Shown: piece by piece, positions 23,937 through 31,076 of the stretch
Position numbering within the stretch: the stretch's first letter is position 1
Layout: the number at the start of each line of letters is the position of its first letter
Source of the DNA: a virus
Strand: one strand, 5' to 3'
IMG/VR virus record: IMGVR_UViG_3300025012_000020
Span: 1-40,034 of that record
DNA: 40,034 bases
Made by a program: the position numbers and the translations under genes
Notes under the pieces: generated by a model
The model's input: only the letters and a program-made list of their open reading frames with translations
The model's database searches: none
Told to the model about the DNA's origin: nothing

Positions 23937-24872
23937 ATGGCACTACATATTAGAAAAGCAACAAAGGCTCAAAAACCTCTAAGACTGTTGATTAGTGGTC
24001 AAACAGCATCAGGAAAAACTTATTCAAGTCTATTACTGGCAAACGGAATGAAAGAAAACGCAAAAATTTTAGTTTTCGACACCGAATCAGGCAGGGCAAG
24101 CCTTAAGTCAGGTAAATTCAACTTTGATGTTGTTACTTGGGATAATAACGAAATGGGTAAGCCTGTTAGTTATCTTGACTACATCGAAGTGATAAAACTA
24201 GCTGAAAAAGAAGGTTACGACGTTTTGATTCTCGACAGCATAACCCCTGAATGGGAAGAATTGAAAGATAGACACTCAAAAATGACAGGTAATTCATTTG
24301 CAAATTGGGGAGTAATAAAACCCCTTCATCAAAAATTTATAGATGAAATTTTAAACAGCAAAATACATATTATTTGTACTGCAAGGTCAAAAATGGAATA
24401 TGTACTTGAGGAAACAGTTAATAAATTTGGGAAAACAGTACAAACACCAACACTAAAAGGCTTAGGAACTCAACAACAAAATGATTTGCCTTATTTTATG
24501 GATTTTATCTTTAATATCGTAGACAGACAGCACAATACAGAAGCAGAAAAAGACGAAACAGAGATATATCTAAATAAAGGTTATTTCACTATAAACGAAG
24601 TTGTCGGAAAAAATATTGTTAATTGGTTGAATGACGGTGAAATTATTCAGCCAGAAACAAAAGAACCTTTAAAAGTGGTTACTGGTAATAAGGAGGAGGA
24701 AAAAATACAGGCGGGGCAAGTTGCTAACTTAAAAATTGAGCTTAAAGACTTGCCAGAATTAGAAAAACAAGTAAAACAGGAATTTAATATTGAATCTTTT
24801 AAAGATGTTCCTGTGAGCCAATGGACAGCCATTAAAAAACGTATTACAGAGTTAAAGAAGGAAGCAGCGTAA
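23937..24872 (+). CDS. Sak4-like RecA-fold ATPase / ssDNA-annealing recombinase
   Basis: 311 residues. Walker A is GQTASGKT (21-28), a second acidic motif is FDTES (47-51), and Walker B is VLILDS (96-101). This matches the phage AAA_24/Sak4 group, which has a RecA core and anneals single strands, often together with a phage SSB. An SSB gene follows at 25419. The C-terminal 80 residues are charged, as usual in this group. The stop overlaps the HD-gene start. It would serve recombination-dependent replication or repair. Confidence 0.85.
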   Translation: MALHIRKATKAQKPLRLLISGQTASGKTYSSLLLANGMKENAKILVFDTESGRASLKSGKFNFDVVTWDNNEMGKPVSYLDYIEVIKLAEKEGYDVLILDSITPEWEELKDRHSKMTGNSFANWGVIKPLHQKFIDEILNSKIHIICTARSKMEYVLEETVNKFGKTVQTPTLKGLGTQQQNDLPYFMDFIFNIVDRQHNTEAEKDETEIYLNKGYFTINEVVGKNIVNWLNDGEIIQPETKEPLKVVTGNKEEEKIQAGQVANLKIELKDLPELEKQVKQEFNIESFKDVPVSQWTAIKKRITELKKEAA

Positions 24873-25410
24873 TGTTTACAAAAGAACTTTCTCTAATAAA
24901 AAATCAAGATATTAGAGATTTTACAGAATCCATTTTAAAAGAATTGCCGGAATACTTTTTTGAAATTCCTGCAAGTTCTACAGGAAAATATCACCCTGCT
25001 TATGCAGTTTGTAAAGGTGGCTAGTTCAGCACACAAAGGCAGCGGTTTATATCGCTTATGACCTTTTATACAGAAACGATTTGTATAAAGGATTGCAGGA
25101 AAAAGCCGACCATATTTTATCAGCTTTAATCTTGCATGACGGCTGTAAAAATGGTTTAGAAAATAGCCACTACACAGTAACAGAACACCCTTTGATTGTT
25201 TCAAGGCTTATAAAAGAAAAAGCAAGCAATCAGAAAATAGCTGAATATGTAACCCTGCTAATAGAAACACACATGGGGCAATGGAACAAAGATTATAAAA
25301 CTGGAATTGTAAAATTACCGACACCAGTTGATGAAACTCAAAACTTTGTTCATCTTTGCGACTATTTAGCCAGTAGAAAGTTTTTAGAATTTAATTTTAG
25401 TGCAGTTTAG
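24872..25410 (+). pseudogene. HD-domain phosphohydrolase split by a -1 frameshift
   Basis: Frame 1 runs 24872-25024 (50 residues, ending YHPAYAVCKGG) and meets TAG. From 25021 the -1 frame continues as LVQHTKAAVYIAYDLL to 25410. Joined, the product is about 180 residues and reads as one HD protein: H in VQHTK, HD in ILHDG, H in IETHMGQW and D in LCDYLAS. The join lies at GGTGGCTAG. A real frameshift mutation, an assembly error or programmed -1 frameshifting are all possible; no classic slippery heptamer is seen. The downstream part lacks a convincing start of its own. HD proteins hydrolyse nucleotides or phosphoesters. Confidence 0.75.
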
Positions 25411-25418
25411 GAGGAAAA

Positions 25419-25925
25419 ATGAATCAGGTATCAATAACTGGAACAGTCGGACAAGACGCAGAAATGCAGTATTTTGAATCAGGCAAAGTTAAAACAACTT
25501 TTTCAATAGCAGTAAATGGCTTTGAGAAAGGCGAAAAAACAACTAACTGGTTTAAAGTCGAAGTATGGGACAAACAAGCAGAATTTGCAGGCGAATACGT
25601 TAAAAAAGGTAAAGCAGTTAATGTTGTTGGTTATCTTGAATCAAGGGAATATCAAGAAAAAACTTACTGGACTTTAAAAGCTAACAAAGTTGCTTTATCT
25701 TCTGCAACTGGAACTTTCAGCGGAATAGTGAACCAAGTAGAAAAAAGATTTACCGCAGAAAATAAGCCAATAATAACATTTAAATTAACTTTTAAAGAAG
25801 GTCAAACAATAAAATGCATTACCTTCAAAGAAATAGAGTTAATTGAAGGACAAGACATAATATTAACAGGGAATTTAACAATTAAAGAATTTATCCCTGA
25901 ATTATTTGTCAACGAAATTTTATAA
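25419..25925 (+). CDS. ssb: Single-stranded DNA-binding protein with two OB folds
   Basis: 168 residues. The first OB fold (1-95) has the SSB pattern NQVSITGTVGQDAEMQYF, KTTFSIAVN, TNWFKVEVWDK, GKAVNVVGYL and YWTLKANKV. The second half (about 98-168) begins GTFSGIVNQVEKRF and repeats the strand pattern, so it is probably a second OB domain. The acidic C-terminal tip (DDDIPF type) of bacterial SSBs is missing; it ends FVNEIL. It would coat single strands and work with the Sak4-like protein. AGGAGGAAAA precedes the ATG. Confidence 0.85.
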   Translation: MNQVSITGTVGQDAEMQYFESGKVKTTFSIAVNGFEKGEKTTNWFKVEVWDKQAEFAGEYVKKGKAVNVVGYLESREYQEKTYWTLKANKVALSSATGTFSGIVNQVEKRFTAENKPIITFKLTFKEGQTIKCITFKEIELIEGQDIILTGNLTIKEFIPELFVNEIL

Positions 25926-25992
25926 GCTAACACATCTAAAGGCTGGTGTAAAAGCCCGCTTATTTTTTTAAAAGAGAAGGAGAAAAGGAAAA

Positions 25993-26505
25993 ATGAAAAT
26001 TAGTTATACGCAAATTAAAAGTTTTAATCCATGCTACGACCCTAAAGGAATAGGGATGCCTGAAAATTACGAAGCAGAATTAATTGATTTTATTCAGGAA
26101 TACAGGCATAAAGTTAAACAAAAAGAAGATATTCAGTGGGTGGTGTTAAGAAATGAATTTTTCACAGATAAAGAACTAAGATTATTTGCTTGTCGGTGTG
26201 CCAGAGAAGCATTGAAACTTGTTGAAAATCCAGACCCCCGAAGTATAAACGCTATCGATGTTTCTGAAAGATTCGCTAACGGATTGGCGACGAGCGAAGA
26301 ACTGGCTGCTGCTAGGGATGCTGCTAGGGATGCTGCTTGGTATGCTGCTTGGTATGCTGCTTGGGATGCTGCTTGGGATGCTGCTTGGTATGCTGCTTGG
26401 TATGCTGCTTGGTATGCTGCTAGGGATGCTGCTAGGGATGCTGCTTGGTATGCTCAAATTGATGAGTTAATAAATATGCTTAGTTTTGTAGGGGCAAGGG
26501 CTTAA
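25993..26505 (+). CDS. AAW-repeat protein
   Basis: 170 residues. Residues 1-104 are a helical domain with FACRCAREALKLVE and AIDVSERFANGLATSEEL, a module found in phage and bacterial proteins (planctomycetes among them) that lead into Ala/Trp repeats. Residues 106-153 are twelve four-residue units AA-W/R-Y/D. The tail QIDELINMLSFVG closes it. The repeats probably form a long amphipathic helix or helical surface. Its function is not established; an immunity or interaction role is only a guess. GAGAAAAGGAAAA precedes the ATG. Confidence 0.7.
   Translation: MKISYTQIKSFNPCYDPKGIGMPENYEAELIDFIQEYRHKVKQKEDIQWVVLRNEFFTDKELRLFACRCAREALKLVENPDPRSINAIDVSERFANGLATSEELAAARDAARDAAWYAAWYAAWDAAWDAAWYAAWYAAWYAARDAARDAAWYAQIDELINMLSFVGARA
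26308..26451 (+). repeat. 12-bp tandem repeat, twelve copies, in coding frame
   Basis: The unit is GCTGCT-WGG-KAT. Only two positions vary, giving Trp or Arg at the third codon and Tyr or Asp at the fourth. The order is RD RD WY WY WD WD WY WY WY RD RD WY. Because the period is a multiple of three, other frames on both strands stay open too, but those are shadows. Copy number should change easily by slippage. Confidence 0.9.
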
Positions 26506-26539
26506 CTGCCCACCCCTTCTAGTGAGAGGAATTTGAGGA

Positions 26540-26698
26540 ATGAATTTAAAATATGCAGAAAGCCCGAAACCCATTATGAGAGTTTTGCAGGGCTACAAAG
26601 AAAAGGAAAGCCCTATAGGGAACGCAATCAGGGCGGTTGCGTTGGTGGCTATGTGGGTTTATATCCTGTTTGAAGTAAGCAAAATGTTGTGTAGTTAG
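26540..26698 (+). CDS. Small membrane protein (putative)
   Basis: 52 residues with a TTGAGGA ribosome site. The C-terminal half (AIRAVALVAMWVYILFEV) is one membrane segment; the N-terminal half is basic. No family recognised. A single-span early phage protein could act in exclusion or at the inner membrane. Confidence 0.5.
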   Translation: MNLKYAESPKPIMRVLQGYKEKESPIGNAIRAVALVAMWVYILFEVSKMLCS

Positions 26699-26704
26699 GA
26701 GGAA

Positions 26705-26881
26705 ATGATGATTATTATTCAAGATTCCTGTTTTAAAGTTAAATATAACGAATTTACTAAACGCTTTAGATTTTACACACAGGATTTAAACGGGAATTGG
26801 AATCGTAATTATAAAGACCTGCCGATGTTTAAAACTTTAAAAGAAAGAGTCTTTAACTATATTAAAAAGAGAGAGGATTAA
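26705..26881 (+). CDS. Small basic hypothetical protein
   Basis: 58 residues, strongly basic and aromatic (KRFRFYTQDLNGNWNRNYKD), with TTAGGAGGAA just before tandem ATGs at 26705 and 26708. A small nucleic-acid-binding fold is possible. No family recognised. Confidence 0.5.
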   Translation: MMIIIQDSCFKVKYNEFTKRFRFYTQDLNGNWNRNYKDLPMFKTLKERVFNYIKKRED

Positions 26882-26885
26882 AACG

Positions 26886-27128
26886 ATGATTAAACCTGAT
26901 AAAAGGAAATATAGTATTTGTATTGTAAGCAAAAGCCCGAAGGATTGCCATTATAAACATTTAGACCCATTGAAGCATTATGAAAAAGACCCTGATAATA
27001 GCTGTATTGGTAGGCTAACAGGGCAAGAAAAAGCTTTGCACGAAGCGCAAAAACTTGCTAATAAGCTTGGTAAAAAGGTTACTGTCTTAACGAGTTCATA
27101 CAATGTTTATCCTGATGAGGTGGTGTAA
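26886..27128 (+). CDS. Hypothetical early protein
   Basis: 80 residues, basic, with GAGAGAGGATT before the ATG. It contains two Cys and one His near the centre and a helical stretch EKALHEAQKLANKLGKK. Its stop overlaps the HTH gene start. No family recognised. Confidence 0.55.
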   Translation: MIKPDKRKYSICIVSKSPKDCHYKHLDPLKHYEKDPDNSCIGRLTGQEKALHEAQKLANKLGKKVTVLTSSYNVYPDEVV

Positions 27129-27346
27129 TGAATTATTTAACAAAGTTAGAAGTAGCACAGATTTTGGGTGTTTCCAAATCCACCATTGACACAGCTAGTG
27201 GCAGACCAGAAATGTTTAAATTATTTAAAACAATAAAACACATAAGTGCTACAGGCAGAAAGCAAAATGTTTCATGCTTGCCTGAAAACAATATCAATAC
27301 TTTTTATCAAGAATTTAAAAAATTAAAACCGCGTTTGGTGGTGTAA
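27128..27346 (+). CDS. Small HTH protein, excisionase/MerR-like
   Basis: 72 residues. Residues 4-24 (LTKLEVAQILGVSKSTIDTAS) are the HTH of the AlpA/MerR type, and the rest is basic. Such proteins act as excisionases or local regulators. No integrase is recognised, so a regulatory role is more likely. The start lies inside the preceding stop. The next 104 bases hold only peptides of 16 and 14 codons and look non-coding. Confidence 0.65.
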   Translation: MNYLTKLEVAQILGVSKSTIDTASGRPEMFKLFKTIKHISATGRKQNVSCLPENNINTFYQEFKKLKPRLVV

Positions 27347-27450
27347 ATGATTAAAGATTACAGAGAACACTTTAAAAAAGTAAGAGATAACCGGTGAAGC
27401 CATGCAGCGACTTGATGATTTAAAAATGTTATTAATGAGGATTTGAGAGG

Positions 27451-27639
27451 ATGAATATATCTTATATGCACTGCAAAAAATCAAATGCGGATTGTTCAAA
27501 GTGTGATAATTATCTGCATTATTTTTCTAAAGGTTTTGAAACCCCAGGATTAAAATGCAAAATGCCGGAAGAAATTTTAAAAACAGAAAATACTGTGGTT
27601 ATACCGATAGTTAAAAAACAGTTGAGTTTAAGTCTATAA
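27451..27639 (+). CDS. Cys-rich small protein
   Basis: 62 residues with six spaced Cys/His in the first 36 (MHCKKSNADCSKCDNYLHYF, then LKCKMP), likely one zinc site. The hydrophobic C-terminus ends LSLSL. TTTGAGAGG precedes the ATG. No family recognised. Confidence 0.55.
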   Translation: MNISYMHCKKSNADCSKCDNYLHYFSKGFETPGLKCKMPEEILKTENTVVIPIVKKQLSLSL

Positions 27640-27651
27640 GGGTAGTGAGAA

Positions 27652-28302
27652 ATGGCGAAAGAAAAGAAAAGTTTTGTTCTTTATCAGGAACAGGAAGAAG
27701 TCATAAACAGATTATCGGACGAGCAGGCGGGTAAGATTTACAAAGCAATCTTTGAATATAATCGAACCGGTGAAACTCCAAAAATGGAACAATTGTTAGA
27801 TTTTATTTTTATTCCGATAAAACAATCCATTGATAGAAATAAAGATAAATGGGTTGAAACCTGCCAGAGAAGAAGCGAAGCAGGGAAGCTTGGAGGTCTA
27901 GCAAAAGCTAGCAAATCTAGCAAAAGTAAGCAAACGTTAGCAAACTTAGCTGATAGTGATAATGAGAATGATATTGATAGTGAACCTGATATTGATAATG
28001 ATATATTACACACACACACAGAAAAAGATCCTTTAGAAAATTATCAAATTTACGGAGAGCATTCGAGGGTCTACCTTACAAAAGAAGATTTGAACAAACT
28101 TGAATGTTATCAGGCTATCGGGAAGAAAAAAGCACAGGAATTAATTAAACTGCTTGAACGCAGGATTGAAACAGGCAAAGAAAAAGATTTATGCATTACT
28201 GGACATTATGCCAGAATGCAACAGCTTTTTGATTATGAGAAGTCGAACCCTCATAGATTTAAAAGCAATAAAATTGATGTTAATGAAATAGATTTTAGTT
28301 GA
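27652..28302 (+). CDS. Replisome-organiser-like protein (DUF6291-like)
   Basis: 216 residues. Residues 5-80 match the DUF6291-type start (KSFVLYQEQEEVINRLSDEQ, GKIYKAIFEYNRTGE, then RRSEAGKLGG). The middle is a low-complexity linker of Lys/Ser then Asp/Asn, and the C-terminal 80 residues are helical (KKAQELIKLLERRIE). Proteins of this plan sit in phage replication modules and are thought to recruit host helicase loading. Five AGCAAA hexamers at helical spacing lie within the linker coding sequence, as origins do inside lambda-type O genes. No helicase gene follows. Confidence 0.7.
   Translation: MAKEKKSFVLYQEQEEVINRLSDEQAGKIYKAIFEYNRTGETPKMEQLLDFIFIPIKQSIDRNKDKWVETCQRRSEAGKLGGLAKASKSSKSKQTLANLADSDNENDIDSEPDIDNDILHTHTEKDPLENYQIYGEHSRVYLTKEDLNKLECYQAIGKKKAQELIKLLERRIETGKEKDLCITGHYARMQQLFDYEKSNPHRFKSNKIDVNEIDFS
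27899..27944 (+). repeat. Five helically phased AGCAAA hexamers in the replication gene
   Basis: AGCAAA begins at 27900, 27910, 27919, 27929 and 27939, steps of 9-10 bases, mostly within TWAGCAAA. An AT-rich GATA-type tract and an (AC)6 run (28009-28020) follow. The array codes for the Lys/Ser linker. Placement inside a replisome-organiser-like gene suggests an origin. Confidence 0.6.
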
Positions 28303-28316
28303 TTGGAGGAAAAATT

Positions 28317-29294
28317 ATGATTAAAAATATAAAAGTACCAACGGGAAATATTTGTATAATTCAAGGCGAAAAAAATAAACTTGAATTTGTTTCCTTACAG
28401 GATTATGGAAAAAATAAAAATATTAAAGCTGATTTTTTAGGGCATACACAGGAAATAAACCAAGTGCCGCATGGCGAATTATTGCCATTATCTGAAAAAT
28501 GGGTGATAACGATTTCAACACAATATGGCTGCTCAATGGACTGTAAGTTTTGTGATGTTCCTAAAGTTGGGAAAGGCATAAACGCAACTATTAACGATTT
28601 GGAAAAACAAATAATTGAAGCATTAAAACTACATCCAGAAATTGAAGCAACTAAAAGACTTAATGTTCATTATGCAAGGATGGGAGAACCCTCTTTTAAT
28701 AATAATATTATTGATTTTACAAGAGATAATTTAAAAAAAATTATCCGTCCTTATATTGGAAGAAGCCTCATTCATCCTGTTATATCGACAATGTTGCCTA
28801 AAAATAATAAAAATTTAATAGAATTTTTAAATAATTGGGTAGAAATAAAAAACTATGATTTTAGAGGAGATGCAGGGCTTCAATTTAGTATTAATTCTAC
28901 TAATGATGAACAAAGAAACGAAATGTTTTCTGGAAATTCATTAACTTTAGAAGAAATATCTATAATTTCAAAATGTATCGATATGCCAAAAGGTAGAAAA
29001 TATGCTCTTAACTTCGCATTAGCTGATAATTTCGAGGTTAATGCAGAAAAATTAAGGGATTTATTTAATCCTGATAAATTTATGGTGAAAATAACTCCTA
29101 TACATATAACTAAAAGTTGTTTAATTAATGACATACAGACAACAAACGGTTATTTTGACTACTCGCCTTATAGAAAAATAGAACAAGAATTAAAATCAAA
29201 AGGCTTTGATGTATTGGTTTTTGTTCCTTCGATAGAAGAAGATTCAAGCAGGATTACTTGTGGAAATGCGGTGCTTGCTAATGAACAGAGATGA
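28317..29294 (+). CDS. RlmN/Cfr-like radical SAM enzyme
   Basis: 325 residues from ATG 28317 (TTGGAGGAAAAATT upstream). C72, C76 and C79 in GCSMDCKFC form the 4Fe-4S site with the C-x3-C-x2-C spacing of radical SAM enzymes. RlmN/Cfr-type marks follow in order: MGEPSFN (122-128), SINSTNDEQR (191-200, compare LHA-ND--R in RlmN), and ITCGNAVLA (313-321) with C315 at the place of the RlmN methyl-carrying Cys355. The residue seven before C72 is Thr65, where RlmN has the resolving Cys118. The usual N-terminal accessory domain is reduced to about 60 residues. Probably an RNA-acting enzyme with altered chemistry. Confidence 0.8.
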   Translation: MIKNIKVPTGNICIIQGEKNKLEFVSLQDYGKNKNIKADFLGHTQEINQVPHGELLPLSEKWVITISTQYGCSMDCKFCDVPKVGKGINATINDLEKQIIEALKLHPEIEATKRLNVHYARMGEPSFNNNIIDFTRDNLKKIIRPYIGRSLIHPVISTMLPKNNKNLIEFLNNWVEIKNYDFRGDAGLQFSINSTNDEQRNEMFSGNSLTLEEISIISKCIDMPKGRKYALNFALADNFEVNAEKLRDLFNPDKFMVKITPIHITKSCLINDIQTTNGYFDYSPYRKIEQELKSKGFDVLVFVPSIEEDSSRITCGNAVLANEQR

Positions 29295-29628
29295 TTTTTT
29301 TAAATGGCTCTATCTTCGCTTTAAAAAGCATTGGGCTGATAAAGAACACTTTGAAACCATAAAAGATGATTACAAGGATGTTTTCTCTACCGAAGTAGAT
29401 TATGAAGCCCTTAAAAAGGCTACAAATAGAACTTATCAATATCATACACCGCCCGCACCGGCTTATTTTTATAATCTGCTAATTGAAATTAGAGAGGCTA
29501 AAAGCCAAGAAATAAAAAAGTTTGTGCCTCCTACTGGTGGCGTTGCCCCTCCTGATGATGTAAGAAAGCAGATATTAGAGCTGTCGGAAAAGCTTGCAAT
29601 GAATAAAAGGCGGAGATATAGCGCATAA
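29281..29628 (+). CDS. Hypothetical protein coupled to the radical SAM gene
   Basis: 115 residues from ATG 29281, overlapping the radical SAM gene by 14 bases. The N-terminal 60 residues are helical, aromatic and charged (DDFFKWLYLRFKKHW). The rest is Pro-containing, with a basic end (NKRRRYSA). Size and layout recall small phage replication helpers, but no family is recognised. A joint role with the radical SAM enzyme is possible from coupling alone. Confidence 0.6.
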   Translation: MNRDDFFKWLYLRFKKHWADKEHFETIKDDYKDVFSTEVDYEALKKATNRTYQYHTPPAPAYFYNLLIEIREAKSQEIKKFVPPTGGVAPPDDVRKQILELSEKLAMNKRRRYSA

Positions 29629-29630
29629 AA

Positions 29631-29659
29631 AAGAGCCTTGCGGTTAGGCTTGGCTCTTT
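29631..29659 (+). terminator. Terminator-like hairpin
   Basis: AAGAGCC (29631-29637) pairs with GGCTCTT (29652-29658), followed by TG and no long T run. It closes the 27652-29628 group. The 150 bases that follow show no gene. Confidence 0.55.
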
Positions 29660-29811
29660 GTTGAAGTAAAAAATTCATGTTTATCACAGTAGTTCCAATC
29701 AGATATTATTTGTTTTTCCCAATTAGGGCATTTATTATTAGCTTTGTCATAATTATTCAGTTGCTAAACAGTTTTTACAAACCCTCAAAGAAAAGGAGAT
29801 TAAGGAATAAA

Positions 29812-30057
29812 ATGGATAAATGTGAATATTTATGTGTCAACGTTTGCAGTTTTGATGGGCTAACACCCTGCAATGGTTACGGATGTTATTGTCCCAAAAG
29901 AGAACTGAATAATGCAGTAAAACAGCTCCAAGCCATAACAGGCGAGCGTGATAGATTGCAGACTGAAAACAATATTATGAAAAAAGAATTAAAAGATTTG
30001 GGCTGTATGTATCTTAAAGGTGTTAACTTAGCTTTGGAGGGGCAGGACGGTGATTGA
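29812..30057 (+). CDS. Cys-rich coiled-coil protein
   Basis: 81 residues from ATG 29812 (AAAGGAGATTAAGGA upstream). Seven Cys fall in the first 28 residues (CEYLCVNVC, then CNGYGCYC). A coiled coil follows (ELNNAVKQLQAITGERDRLQ). The Cys cluster could bind zinc or iron-sulphur. No family recognised. Confidence 0.6.
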   Translation: MDKCEYLCVNVCSFDGLTPCNGYGCYCPKRELNNAVKQLQAITGERDRLQTENNIMKKELKDLGCMYLKGVNLALEGQDGD

Positions 30058-30220
30058 TGAACTATATTCAGACATTTTACATACAGATATACATGCTGAA
30101 TTTTTACCGACTAAGACTTGTAGTTGTTGCGGTGAAGAACATAAAAGAATCTACAATAAATTTACTAAAAAATATGCTTTCATTCTTAAATGTGATTGTC
30201 ATATTAAGTATCCAGATTAA
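30050..30220 (+). CDS. Small zinc-finger protein
   Basis: 56 residues from GTG 30050, with GGAGGGGCAGGAC just upstream, overlapping the previous gene by 8 bases. CSCCGEEH (24-31) and CDCH (48-51) form a four-ligand zinc site around a basic loop. Probably nucleic-acid binding. Confidence 0.55.
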   Translation: MIDELYSDILHTDIHAEFLPTKTCSCCGEEHKRIYNKFTKKYAFILKCDCHIKYPD

Positions 30221-30236
30221 CAGGAGAACACACACC

Positions 30237-30380
30237 ATGAGAAGTGAAGAAGAAATAAAAGCTAAACTCTATGAGCTAAAGATAAATTTATCTTCAAATT
30301 ATAAAATAAGACGAGCAGAATCAGGACAGATAGATGCCCTTGAATGGGTACTTAACGAACAAAAAGAGGAGCAAGAATAA
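30237..30380 (+). CDS. Small helical hypothetical protein
   Basis: 47 residues, charged and helical (SEEEIKAKLYELKINLSSN), with CAGGAGAACACACACC before the ATG. The stop overlaps the next start. No family recognised. Confidence 0.5.
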   Translation: MRSEEEIKAKLYELKINLSSNYKIRRAESGQIDALEWVLNEQKEEQE

Positions 30381-30613
30381 TGCAAATAATGAAAAGAACA
30401 ATACATTCAGATACAGAAACCGTTAATCAGTCAGGCTACGATGTACAAATTTCTTATAATTCTGATAATAGACTGGCTGTAAGATACAAAGACCCATACA
30501 ACAGAGAAAAAGACATCTTGGTTGTTTTTGATAATACAACAAGTAAAAAAATGATTGAATTCTGCCAAAAATTAAAACAAAGAAAAGATTACACACCTTC
30601 TTATAAAACCTAG
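30380..30613 (+). CDS. Hypothetical early protein
   Basis: 77 residues, mixed alpha/beta (YDVQISYNSDNRLAVRYKD, then a C-terminal helix). AAGAGGAGCAAGAATA precedes the ATG. It lies just before the winged-helix gene. No family recognised. Confidence 0.55.
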   Translation: MQIMKRTIHSDTETVNQSGYDVQISYNSDNRLAVRYKDPYNREKDILVVFDNTTSKKMIEFCQKLKQRKDYTPSYKT

Positions 30614-30641
30614 TGAAATATTTGTAGCCAGTAGTTTTGTA

Positions 30642-31007
30642 ATGTTGCCAGCCAATATGACTAGAGAAGTAAGGAATAAATACGGCAAAAACGTTAGTAA
30701 GCACTTATTAAATTTCCTCACAATCTTACACTTGGAAGCTAAACACAAAGATTTTACAGCCTGTTTTTATATAGAAACGCTCATAGATAAATTAAAATTA
30801 GATAATTACAGAAAAACTCGACAGACTAAAAGGGCTATAGAATATATTAAAAACGATATTGAAAAAGCGATAGAGTTAGATTATATAACAGAATACACCC
30901 AATTAAATGATTATAAAGGCGATAAATTCATATTTAAACTCAACAAAGAAAAGTTTTATTCAGGCTATAGCACCATAAAAACTATAGACGTGAAAAAAGA
31001 AAAATAA
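30642..31007 (+). CDS. Winged-helix protein next to iterons (Rep-like, putative)
   Basis: 121 residues from ATG 30642; ATG 30657 is possible. Helical from residue 6 to 90 (VSKHLLNFLTILHLEAKHKD, RQTKRAIEYIKNDIEKAIEL), then a short wing (GDKFIFKLNK). It resembles single winged-helix plasmid or phage initiators. Three perfect 22-bp repeats start 4 bases after its stop. An inverted copy of their first nine bases, ACTATAGAC, lies in its own last codons (30981-30989). That arrangement suits an autoregulated initiator, which is inference. Confidence 0.6.
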   Translation: MLPANMTREVRNKYGKNVSKHLLNFLTILHLEAKHKDFTACFYIETLIDKLKLDNYRKTRQTKRAIEYIKNDIEKAIELDYITEYTQLNDYKGDKFIFKLNKEKFYSGYSTIKTIDVKKEK

Positions 31008-31010
31008 AAC

Positions 31011-31076
31011 GTCTATAGTAATAAGTTGCATTGTCTATAGTAATAAGTTGCATTGTCTATAGTAATAAGTTGCATT
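31011..31076 (+). repeat. Three perfect 22-bp iterons, candidate replication origin
   Basis: Three head-to-tail copies occupy 31011-31032, 31033-31054 and 31055-31076. Each starts GTCTATAGTAATAAG and ends TTGCATT. A 22-bp period is two helical turns, the usual iteron size. They follow a winged-helix gene and precede an AT-rich gene-free tract. Confidence 0.85.

Noticed and set aside
26308-26451. CRISPR array
   Set aside because: There are no spacers; the repeats are contiguous and in coding frame.
26182-26457. Leftward and rightward frames inside the 12-bp repeat (Ile-Pro-Ser and Leu-Gly-Met repeats)
   Set aside because: They are open only because the repeat period is a multiple of three; composition is not credible.
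28299-28316. Earlier TTG start for the radical SAM gene
   Set aside because: It would place the TTGGAGGAAAA ribosome site inside the gene; ATG 28317 has ideal spacing.
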